From Oscillospiraceae bacterium (GTDB lineage Bacteria > Bacillota > Clostridia > Oscillospirales > UBA929): a stretch of DNA of 12,772 nucleotides. A program made the translations under genes and the position numbers. The first letter of the stretch is position 1; every line of letters starts with the position of its first letter. The stretch lies in assembly GCA_009777685.1 (NCBI GenBank), contig WRLJ01000023.1, positions 1 to 12,772 of the forward strand. The letters are read 5' to 3'. Below, piece after piece: positions 7,690-12,772 of the stretch. Below the pieces are notes generated by a model that was not told where the DNA came from, did not search any database, and was given only the letters and a program-made list of their open reading frames with translations.

Positions 7690-9009
7690 TCATACAACGG
7701 AAAAGTATCGCCTCCCGTAAAATCCGGACGCATCGGCCGAAGCGGCAAAATCGGCCTCTTCCTGCTTCTTGGCGGCGATATACTTTGCCAGCAGCTCCTC
7801 TCCCAGCACGTCCTCCGCAAAGCGGCTGCTCCGGGCCAGCTCCGCGGCTTCTCCCAAATCCCGGGGCAGAACCGCGAGGGACGCGGTCACGCTCGGGTCC
7901 GCCGTATATAAATCCGCGTCCACCGCGGGCGGCAGCGCCAGCTCCTTTTCCATCCCGTCAAGCCCCGCCGCGAGGATCAGCGTGAACGCGAGATACGGGT
8001 TCAGCGCGGGGTCCGGCGAACGCAGCTCCATCCGGACCTTCTCCCCGATGGCGGCGGGAATCCGGATCAGCTGCGAGCGGTTTTGGTGCGACCAGGAGAC
8101 ATACTTGGGCGCTTCAAACCGGCCGAAGCGCTCATACGAGTTGGCAAGCGGGTTGAGGAAAAGGGTGATCTCGGGGGTTTTGGCCAGAATCCCGGCGATA
8201 AAGCTCTCCGCGATATGGGAGTGACCCTCGCTCCTGTGCCTGAAAATATTGCGCCCGTTCCGGGCCAGGGAAAGATTGATGTGCATCCCGCTGCCGGGCG
8301 CGTCCGGAAGGGGCTTGGGCATAAAGGAGGCGAAAAGACCGTTGCGCGCGGCGATGGCCTTGACCGCGGACTTGAAAGTCTGGAAGTGATCGGCGCAGGA
8401 GAGGGCGTCGCTGAACTTAAACCCGACCTCGTTTTGTCCCGGCCCCTGCTCATGGTGCGAGGTTTCCGGCTTTATCCCCATCTCCTCAAGCGTCAGGCAG
8501 ATTTCACGGCGGATATCCTCCCCCCGGTCGAGCGGCGCGATGTCCAGATACCCGCCCTGGTCAAAAGGCTCGGCGGAGGGCTGGCCGTCGGCGTCGGTTT
8601 TGAACAGATAAAACTCGCATTCGGCGCCGATTTTACAGACATAGCCCATCTTTGCGGCGCGTTCGGCCATCTGCTTGAGCAAGCCTCTGCCGTCGTGCAA
8701 AAACGCGGAGCCGTCCGGTTTCCGTATGTCGCAGTAAAAGCGCGCGACCCGGCCCGGTCCCGGCCGCCACGGCAGCACCGCCAGCGTCGGCGGATCGGGA
8801 AAGAGGAGCAGGTCGGATTCCGTAACGTCGCGGAATCCGCGGATGGCGTGCGCGTCAAAGGAGACCCCGTCCGTAAACGCGGAGGGCAAATCGTCCGCCA
8901 GAATGGAGATGTTCTTTTGCAGGCCGAACATATCGCAAAAGCCAAGCCGGACGAATTTGACGTCGTTTTCCTTTACAAATTCCAGAATTTCGTTTGCCGT
9001 TCCGTTCAT
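7690..9009 (-). CDS. glnA: Glutamine synthetase, GSI type
   Basis: GlnA condenses glutamate and ammonia using ATP and supplies the glutamine spent by PurF, CarA and GuaA in the same run. The 439 residues fit the short, non-adenylylated GSI form. The N-terminal beta-grasp domain covers about 1-95. The catalytic domain includes GAECEFYLF (metal ligands Glu130, Glu132), HHEQGPGQNEVGFK (185-198), GSGMHINLS (His243), NPLANSYERFGRFEAPKYVS (286-305), the ATP/glutamate arginines in NRSQLIRIP, and RMELRSPDPALNPYLAF. No adenylylation loop is evident. I chose the ATG at 9009 rather than the one at 9018 because AGGAGG (9019-9024) is 9 nt from the former and directly abuts the latter. A 97-bp gap separates it from the GXGXG gene, the widest gap inside the run, so local control of glnA is plausible. 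Confidence 0.95.
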   Translation of the reverse strand: MNGTANEILEFVKENDVKFVRLGFCDMFGLQKNISILADDLPSAFTDGVSFDAHAIRGFRDVTESDLLLFPDPPTLAVLPWRPGPGRVARFYCDIRKPDGSAFLHDGRGLLKQMAERAAKMGYVCKIGAECEFYLFKTDADGQPSAEPFDQGGYLDIAPLDRGEDIRREICLTLEEMGIKPETSHHEQGPGQNEVGFKFSDALSCADHFQTFKSAVKAIAARNGLFASFMPKPLPDAPGSGMHINLSLARNGRNIFRHRSEGHSHIAESFIAGILAKTPEITLFLNPLANSYERFGRFEAPKYVSWSHQNRSQLIRIPAAIGEKVRMELRSPDPALNPYLAFTLILAAGLDGMEKELALPPAVDADLYTADPSVTASLAVLPRDLGEAAELARSSRFAEDVLGEELLAKYIAAKKQEEADFAASADASGFYGRRYFSVV

Positions 9010-9106
9010 GATACACATCCTCCTGTGATTCCGCGGGGAACGCTTCGGGCGGCGCCGCGCGGTTCATCGCTGTCCGGGTCCGGGTCAGACTTTATACAGC
9101 CTACCG
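9010..9106 (-). promoter_or_regulatory. 97-bp gap before glnA, possible leader/control region
   Basis: This is the largest gap inside the gene run. On the minus strand it holds a short tandem of GACCCG, the palindrome GCGGCGCCGC, and the glnA ribosome site AGGAGG at 9019-9024. An ANTAR target (two hairpins with six-base loops bearing A at position 1 and G at position 4) was searched for by eye and not recognised, nor was a clear terminator or a -35/-10 pair. It is listed because of its position between the glutamate synthase subunit and glnA, two genes upstream of the ANTAR gene. Confidence 0.25.
9019..9024 (-). promoter_or_regulatory. glnA ribosome binding site deciding the start
   Basis: A perfect AGGAGG lies 9 nt before the ATG at 9009. 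The alternative ATG at 9018 abuts the site with no spacing and so cannot use it. Confidence 0.85.
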
Positions 9107-9754
9107 TCAATTCGGCGTATACAGCTGGGTGTAGGGATTCTTCGCGTTGGGCTTCAGGACATAAAACCTGTCCCGCGTCAGGGCGTCCGCGTCCGCCCCG
9201 AAATATCCGGCAAACCTGGCAATACAGGGCGCGATCTCCCGCAGGTCGTCCTCCCCGGCGATTTCCCCGGTCACCTGCGCGGGAAGGGCCGTAAGGGCCC
9301 TGTCCGTCCGGATGAAAATTTTTCCTCCGTGCATACCGGTGCCCGTGAAATTACCGACCGGGACGTCCGTCGAGCCGATCCCCAGCACCACAATCAGTCC
9401 TCCCGCCAGATACTCGCCCAAAAAGCTGCCGACCGCGCCGCCGATGACAATGACGGGCCTTTTGTCTTGATATTCCTTCATGTGGATGCCGGTTCTGTAG
9501 CCGGCGTTTCCGCGCACGAATATGGCGCCGCCCCGCATGGCGTAGCCGAGCGCGTCGCCCGCGCTGCCGTGGATGATGATGGTCCCGTCGTTCATCGTAT
9601 CGCCCGCGGCGTCCTGGGCATTGCCCTTGACCACAATCGTCCCGCCGTCCAGATAGGCGCCCAGCGCGTTGCCCGGCGTTCCGCCGACGGTGATCGTTCC
9701 GTCTTTCATGGCGCAGCCGATATATCTCTTGCCGAAACAGGGCTGGATGGTCAT
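9107..9754 (-). CDS. GXGXG-domain glutamate synthase subunit (third domain of split GltB), short N-terminus
   Basis: This 215-residue protein is a run of beta-helix turns with the glutamate synthase GXGXG pattern: GTITVGGTPGNALGAYLDGG, GTIVVKGNAQDAAGD, GTIIIHGSAGDALGYAM, GAIFVRGNAGYRTG and GSFLGEYLAGGLIVVLGI. It corresponds to the C-terminal structural domain of bacterial GltB, which is a separate polypeptide in archaeal-type glutamate synthases. Here it follows ferredoxin and FAD subunits, as in those operons. The ATG at 9754 has GGAGGAGG 6 nt upstream and overlaps the preceding stop (ATGA). The frame extends upstream to 9823, but that part is unlike the family. The usual N-terminal helix of about 25-30 residues before GQRYIG is absent, because the protein begins almost directly at GKRYIG. 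It has no catalytic residues of its own. The glutaminase and FMN domains are not nearby. Confidence 0.88.
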   Translation of the reverse strand: MTIQPCFGKRYIGCAMKDGTITVGGTPGNALGAYLDGGTIVVKGNAQDAAGDTMNDGTIIIHGSAGDALGYAMRGGAIFVRGNAGYRTGIHMKEYQDKRPVIVIGGAVGSFLGEYLAGGLIVVLGIGSTDVPVGNFTGTGMHGGKIFIRTDRALTALPAQVTGEIAGEDDLREIAPCIARFAGYFGADADALTRDRFYVLKPNAKNPYTQLYTPN

Positions 9755-10980
9755 ACCGCGCCTCCTCCCAATCTCGCCTGCCGGACCTCCCGGGTAAAGG
9801 CCATAAGCCCCGGCTTCTCGCACACAAGCGCGAAATCAATCGTGTCCAGCGGCGTCCGCTCGCGGATCAGGCTTGTGTAAATACCCGCCTTCTCCACCTG
9901 GCCGATGAGGATGTATCCGTTCAATCTATTATCACTGTAAAACAACCGCTTGTAAACCCCTTCCGTGTTTTTCTCATAAACCTCGCCGGTATAATGTCCC
10001 GCCGTGATGACAGGCAGGCCGAAAAATCCGATGGCGTTCATGGGGATGGCCCTGTCAAACGCCGCCTCTCCCCCCGCCATATTGATCCCGGCGCACTCCC
10101 CCTGCATATAGGCGTTCGGCAGCAGCGCCATGACCCGGCTCTGCCCGCTTGAGGCGTCCGTCGTCTGCGCGCAGTCTCCGGCGGCATAGATATCCGGCGC
10201 GGAGGTTTCCGATCTCGCGTTGATGACAATCCCCCGGTCGATCTCCGCAATGCCTTTCAGCAGCGCGGTGTTCGGGCGCACGCCCACGGCCAGGACGAGG
10301 ACGTCAAAATCCAGGGTCTCCCTGTCTTCCAAAACGGCGGTATCCCCCTCAAAGCGCCGGATGCTCGCGGCAAGCCTGAACTCAATGCCCCGGCTCTCAA
10401 GACGGCTCTGTACCCGCGCCGCGCCGCCGCCGTCCAGAATGCTGGACAGAATTTGGGGGGCGAGGTCAAGCACCGTTATCCGCGAAGCCCGCCCGCACAG
10501 CCCCTCGGCGCATTTCAGGCCGATCAGCCCCGCGCCGGCGATCAGCACGCGCCCGTTCCCGTCCAGCATCCCCTCCAGCCGCCGCGCGTCGTCAAGGCGG
10601 ATAAACGCCGACGACTTCCGCACGGTATCCAAGCCCTCAAACGGCGGGACAAACGCCGAGGACCCGGCGGCGAGGAGGAGCTTGTCATACGGCACGCGGC
10701 GGCCGTCCGAGAGGAGCACCTGCCGGCCGGCGGCGTCGATTTCCATCGCGGCGGCGTGAATCAGGCGGATGTTATGATCCGCGTAAAAGCTGCCGGGCCG
10801 GTATTTCATTCCGTCTCCGGTCACCTTGCCGGACAGGAGATAGGAAATCAGAGGGCGTGAGTAGGTATGGTGCGGCTCGTCCGTAATGACGGTGAGGCTT
10901 CCCCGCGGGTCCGTCCGCCGGATGCCCTCCGCCGCGCCGATCCCGGCCGCGGAATTGCCGATGATGACATACTGCCTCAT
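9751..10980 (-). CDS. FAD-dependent NAD(P) oxidoreductase, electron-transfer partner of split glutamate synthase
   Basis: The 409 residues form a two-dinucleotide-domain flavoprotein of the NADH:rubredoxin-reductase/nitrite-reductase-like family. The FAD site is YVIIGNSAAGIGAAEGI at the N-terminus, and the NAD(P) site is RVLIAGAGLIGLKCAEGL near 144-161. The second FAD motif is IYAAGDCAQ (264-272), and a small C-terminal domain follows. No CxxC redox pair is present, so it is not a disulfide reductase. With the four-cluster ferredoxin just upstream and the GXGXG subunit overlapping downstream, it most likely moves electrons from NAD(P)H to glutamate synthase. Two starts are possible: ATG at 10980 (GAGG 9 nt upstream) and GTG at 10989, which overlaps the ferredoxin stop as GTGA and has AGGAG 5 nt upstream. 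I prefer the ATG because MRQYVIIGNS is a natural N-terminus for the fold. Confidence 0.87.
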   Translation of the reverse strand: MRQYVIIGNSAAGIGAAEGIRRTDPRGSLTVITDEPHHTYSRPLISYLLSGKVTGDGMKYRPGSFYADHNIRLIHAAAMEIDAAGRQVLLSDGRRVPYDKLLLAAGSSAFVPPFEGLDTVRKSSAFIRLDDARRLEGMLDGNGRVLIAGAGLIGLKCAEGLCGRASRITVLDLAPQILSSILDGGGAARVQSRLESRGIEFRLAASIRRFEGDTAVLEDRETLDFDVLVLAVGVRPNTALLKGIAEIDRGIVINARSETSAPDIYAAGDCAQTTDASSGQSRVMALLPNAYMQGECAGINMAGGEAAFDRAIPMNAIGFFGLPVITAGHYTGEVYEKNTEGVYKRLFYSDNRLNGYILIGQVEKAGIYTSLIRERTPLDTIDFALVCEKPGLMAFTREVRQARLGGGAV

Positions 10981-10985
10981 CCGAT

Positions 10986-11417
10986 TCACCCTCTCTCCTC
11001 AAACACGATCGCGCCGTTGGGACAGCCCTTGACGCACGCCGGGGTTCCCCCGGCCGTTTTGACGCACAATTCACATTTTTGCACCGCCCCGCCGTCAGAG
11101 GGGGACACCGCCCCGTAGGGACAGCTCAGGATGCAGGTATAGCAGCTGACGCATCGGTCCCCGTCGATGGTGACGACGCCGCCGGAGACGGTCAGCGCTC
11201 CGGTAATACAGCCCTTGACGCACAGCGGCTCAAGGCAGTGGCGGCAGGACACGGCGAAGCTGACGCCGTCGTTTTCCTCTATGCGGATGTTCGGGTTGAT
11301 TTTACAGCCCTTCAGCGCCCGCGCCATGTCGGTTTCATTTGTGCCGGCAAACGCGCAGTAATACTCGCACAAATGGCAGCCCAGGCACCATTCCTCACGA
11401 ACATAGACCCGTTTCAC
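10986..11417 (-). CDS. Four-cluster [4Fe-4S] ferredoxin-like electron-transfer protein
   Basis: This 143-residue protein has 17 cysteines, 16 of them in four ligand groups: Cys11/14/17/21, 58/61/66/70 (CRHCLEPLCVKGC), 89/92/95/99 (CVSCYTCILSCPYGA) and 115/118/128/132. This is the pattern of HycB/CooF/DmsB-like subunits with four cubane clusters. The protein lacks a signal peptide, so it should act in the cytoplasm. Its place directly before an FAD oxidoreductase and a GXGXG subunit points to electron delivery for a split glutamate synthase. Other redox partners are possible, since the sequence itself shows only an electron wire. Translation starts at GTG (11415-11417) with GAGG 7 nt upstream. 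The nearby upstream ATG meets a stop after two codons. The gene lies 36 bp after purC. Confidence 0.9.
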   Translation of the reverse strand: MKRVYVREEWCLGCHLCEYYCAFAGTNETDMARALKGCKINPNIRIEENDGVSFAVSCRHCLEPLCVKGCITGALTVSGGVVTIDGDRCVSCYTCILSCPYGAVSPSDGGAVQKCELCVKTAGGTPACVKGCPNGAIVFEERG

Positions 11418-11453
11418 GGTCTCACCTCATCTCCGGATAATCGTCCCGCGCCC

Positions 11454-12311
11454 TCAAGCCCCGCCTCCGGCGAGGGTGAGCCTGCGCAGGCACTCCCTGT
11501 ATATCTCCGCTGTTTTCTCCAGCACATCGTCCGGCACGCTGTCAAACCGCATTTCACCGCCCGCCCGGTTGTTGAGGAGCCAGTCCCGCACGAACTGCTT
11601 GTCATAGCTTTTCGGCGAAACTCCGGGCTGATAGCCGGCCAGATTCCAAAACCGGCTGGAATCCGGCGTGCCGATCTCGTCGGCCAGAACCAGGCGGCCG
11701 TCCGCGTCCAGCCCGAACTCAAACTTCGTGTCGGCCAGGATGATGCCCTTGTCATAGGCGTACCGGTAACAGGCGTCATACAGCCGCAGGCTGGTCTCCC
11801 GGAGCCGGCCCGCCAGCTCCCCGCCGAGCGCGCCGGCGACGGCCTGGAACGGGATGTACTCGTCATGCCCCGTGTGCGCCTTGGTGGACGGCGTGAAAAT
11901 CGGGGCGTCCAGCTTTTCCGCCAGCTGATAGCGCCCCTCCAGCCTGTGGCCGCAAAACGCCTCTCCTCTGGAATACGCCTCCCACATATTTCCGAACATA
12001 TAGCCCCTGACGACGCACTCAAAGGGCAGGATGTTCAACTTCCGGACCAGAACCGCGCGCCCCTCAAATTCAGCGCTCCGGAAATAGGCGGGCAGGTCTC
12101 CGGGATCGCCGGACAGGATATGATTGGGAATGATGTCCCGGGTGTAATCAAACCAGAACAGGGCCAGGGCGTTGAGTACCTTCCCCTTGCCCTCCACGGT
12201 CCTGGGCAGGACCGCGTCAAAGGCGGATATCCGGTCCGTCGTCACGATGACCAGTTCGCTGTCCGAGACCTCGTACACGTCCCGCACCTTTCCGCTGACT
12301 CGCTTTTTCAT
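11454..12311 (-). CDS. purC: Phosphoribosylaminoimidazole-succinocarboxamide synthase (SAICAR synthetase)
   Basis: PurC joins aspartate to CAIR using ATP, step eight of IMP synthesis. The 285 residues match the longer PurC class (about 290, against about 237 in the short class). Hallmarks in order are GKVRDVYE (7-14), TTDRISAFD (24-32), ECVVRGYMFG (98-107), IFTPSTKAHTGHDEYI (138-152), ILADTKFEFG (191-200), LADEIGTPDSSRFW (209-222) and SYDKQFVRDWL (235-245). I set the start at 12311 because AGGAGG (12320-12325) lies 8 nt before it. An in-frame ATG at 12365 would add 18 residues encoded by the heptamer repeat and unlike PurC. It is the first recognisable gene of the run, preceded by about 460 bp without genes. 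It is the only gene in the run that is neither a glutamine enzyme nor near-linked to one, apart from the DapF half. Confidence 0.96.
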   Translation of the reverse strand: MKKRVSGKVRDVYEVSDSELVIVTTDRISAFDAVLPRTVEGKGKVLNALALFWFDYTRDIIPNHILSGDPGDLPAYFRSAEFEGRAVLVRKLNILPFECVVRGYMFGNMWEAYSRGEAFCGHRLEGRYQLAEKLDAPIFTPSTKAHTGHDEYIPFQAVAGALGGELAGRLRETSLRLYDACYRYAYDKGIILADTKFEFGLDADGRLVLADEIGTPDSSRFWNLAGYQPGVSPKSYDKQFVRDWLLNNRAGGEMRFDSVPDDVLEKTAEIYRECLRRLTLAGGGA

Positions 12312-12335
12312 GATGCCGCCCTCCTTCATTTCTGT

Positions 12336-12356
12336 TTGCCGGTTGCCGGTTGCCGG
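12336..12356. repeat. Three tandem copies of heptamer TTGCCGG
   Basis: Three exact copies follow one another (12336-12342, 12343-12349, 12350-12356). On the minus strand they read CCGGCAA and lie in the untranslated leader 25-45 nt before the purC start. They may be simple slippage or a binding site. Function is unknown. Confidence 0.9.
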
Positions 12357-12370
12357 TCTGCACAAATCCC

Positions 12371-12394
12371 TGTAGGGGCGCGCATTGCGCGTCC
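12371..12394 (+). repeat. REP-like palindromic unit 1
   Basis: This unit starts TGTAGGG, contains the self-complementary core GCGCGCATTGCGCG and ends GTCC. It has the same frame (TGTAGGG, palindrome, TCC) as the two units to its right. Its 3' part can also pair onward: ATTGCGC (12384-12390) and GCGCAAT (12395-12401) form a perfect 7-bp stem with loop GTCC. Confidence 0.75.
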
Positions 12395-12405
12395 GCGCAA
12401 TCCCT

Positions 12406-12431
12406 CGGACACGGCACGCCGTGTCCCTACA
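12406..12431 (-). repeat. REP-like palindromic unit 2, inverted
   Basis: Read on the minus strand it starts TGTAGGG and holds an 8-bp stem (GGACACGG with CCGTGTCC) around a 4-nt loop. Its outer end CCCTACA is complementary to the TGTAGGG that opens unit 1, so units 1 and 2 together can fold as one closed, branched structure (12371-12431). Bases 12406-12430 are the exact reverse complement of 12494-12518. Confidence 0.85.
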
Positions 12432-12492
12432 TAGTTATAGGCCCTGATGATTGACGGAATAGATTTTTTGTTGGCTGGCCAAATCGTTCCGC

Positions 12493-12518
12493 CGTAGGGA
12501 CACGGCGTGCCGTGTCCG
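12493..12518 (+). repeat. REP-like palindromic unit 3
   Basis: Bases 12494-12518 form a 25-bp perfect inverted copy of unit 2, separated from it by 63 bp. It starts CGTAGGG instead of TGTAGGG, so the match stops there. The +,-,+ arrangement of the three units resembles bacterial interspersed mosaic elements made of REP sequences. Confidence 0.85.
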
Positions 12519-12661
12519 GGCGTGCCGTATGATGCGGAGCAAAACAGTAAACGGTCGTCATGCACCCGGAAGAACGAAACGCTGGGAATACAACCAAACC
12601 AGAAGCCGAGGCCAGGACAGCTAGGAAAAGCCCCTTACGGTAAAAGGCTGTGCCTTCCCGC

Positions 12662-12693
12662 AAACAAAACCCCCGTATGAATCGGCAGGGGGG
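12662..12693 (-). terminator. Possible intrinsic terminator of an upstream gene outside the window
   Basis: On the minus strand a C-run (12688-12693) pairs with GGGGG (12670-12674) across a 13-nt loop and is followed by TTTTGTTT (12669-12662). This would end transcription arriving from the right, before the purC operon. The stem is only 5 bp and the surrounding G/C runs offer other pairings, so this is tentative. Confidence 0.35.
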
Positions 12694-12714
12694 CTGGGGG
12701 CGGCACGCCCCCAG
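12694..12714. repeat. Perfect G/C hairpin
   Basis: CTGGGGGCG and CGCCCCCAG form a perfect 9-bp stem around the loop GCA. It is next to the possible terminator and to a second palindrome at 12724-12743. There is no T-run on either side, so it is not a terminator on its own. Confidence 0.8.
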
Positions 12715-12723
12715 TGGGGGGCT

Positions 12724-12743
12724 CCGGGGGGGGCCCCCCCCGG
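12724..12743. repeat. Perfect C2-G8-C8-G2 palindrome
   Basis: This is a 20-bp perfect palindrome with two G and C homopolymer blocks of eight. Together with nearby runs of six to seven G or C it makes the right end unusually homopolymeric. Exact run lengths may be unreliable in the assembly. Confidence 0.7.
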
Positions 12744-12772
12744 GAATGCCTGAACACCCCCCCAACCAAAAG

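Larger units (their letters stand above)
1..12311 (-). other. Probable single operon purC to guaA
   Basis: Ten genes lie in the same direction with overlaps or gaps no larger than 97 bp, and I see no hairpin plus T-run between them. Three ATGA overlaps (679-682, 5671-5674, 9751-9754) and two longer overlaps imply translational coupling. The order is purine gene, glutamate synthase module, glutamine synthetase, ANTAR regulator, and then three glutamine-consuming enzymes. Internal promoters, especially in the 97-bp gap before glnA, cannot be excluded. Confidence 0.75.
12312..12772. other. Gene-free region upstream of purC
   Basis: No frame here looks like a protein. The open frames run through palindromes and have no family features. 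The region contains the purC ribosome site (12320-12325), a triple heptamer, three REP-like units, and a G/C-homopolymer segment with hairpins from 12688 onward. The operon promoter should lie here. TATAAC on the minus strand near 12435-12440 could be a -10 box but has no convincing -35 partner. No purine riboswitch core was recognised. Confidence 0.7.

Noticed and set aside
7690..9018. Start of glnA at the ATG at 9018
   Set aside because: AGGAGG is immediately adjacent to that ATG, leaving no spacing. The ATG at 9009 is spaced correctly.
8083..9294. A 403-codon plus-strand open frame opposite glnA
   Set aside because: It is an antisense shadow of glnA and spans the intergenic gap. It has no recognisable motif.
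12435..12440. TATAAC on the minus strand as a -10 box of a purC promoter
   Set aside because: No -35 element resembling TTGACA lies 16-18 bp upstream, and a single hexamer is not enough.
12629..12649. A second possible terminator hairpin on the minus strand (AGCCTTTTA, loop CCG, TAAGGGGCT)
   Set aside because: The stem needs two G-U pairs and is followed by only about four T before CC, which is too weak to call.
12427..12765. A 112-codon minus-strand open frame upstream of purC
   Set aside because: It runs through the G/C-homopolymer hairpins and a REP-like unit, and its composition is that of translated repeat DNA.
1..12772. CRISPR arrays, tRNA or rRNA genes, insertion sequences, phage or toxin-antitoxin genes
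   Set aside because: I looked for these on both strands and saw none. The window is a biosynthetic operon plus a repeat-bearing upstream region.

Overview
The window reads as a piece of a GC-rich, anaerobic, Gram-positive genome, most likely a clostridium of the Oscillospiraceae/Ruminococcaceae kind. The evidence is a PurF with a propeptide and the four-cysteine Fe-S ligand set of the Bacillus type, a clostridial-style CarB, a short GSI-type glutamine synthetase followed by an ANTAR regulator, a split (archaeal-type) glutamate synthase module, and REP-like palindromes upstream. This placement is inferred from protein features, not from a marker gene.

All ten recognisable genes lie on the minus strand and read right to left: purC, a four-cluster ferredoxin-like protein, an FAD/NAD(P) oxidoreductase, a GXGXG-domain glutamate synthase subunit, glnA, an ANTAR antiterminator, purF, carA, a carB-dapF fusion, and guaA (cut by the left edge). 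Junctions are very tight. There are ATGA overlaps at FAD-oxidoreductase/GXGXG, purF/carA and carB-dapF/guaA, longer overlaps at ANTAR/purF (26 bp) and carA/carB (14 bp), and gaps of only 36, 97 and 35 bp elsewhere. I see no terminator inside the run, so it looks like one long operon.

The unifying theme is glutamine nitrogen. Glutamine synthetase makes glutamine and the partial glutamate synthase module links it to glutamate. PurF, CarA and GuaA are glutamine amidotransferases that spend it on purines, carbamoyl phosphate (pyrimidines/arginine) and GMP. The ANTAR protein is the obvious candidate regulator. The glutaminase and FMN-synthase subunits normally needed for a split glutamate synthase are not in the window.

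The two most unusual points are the uninterrupted 1318-residue fusion of carbamoyl-phosphate synthase large chain to diaminopimelate epimerase, with both epimerase cysteines intact, and the partial glutamate synthase/GS cassette placed between purC and purF.

Right of purC (12312-12772) there is about 460 bp without a credible gene. It holds a triple heptamer, three REP-like palindromic units in +,-,+ orientation, and very G/C-homopolymeric hairpins at the window end. The promoter of the operon presumably lies there, but I could not assign one with confidence.
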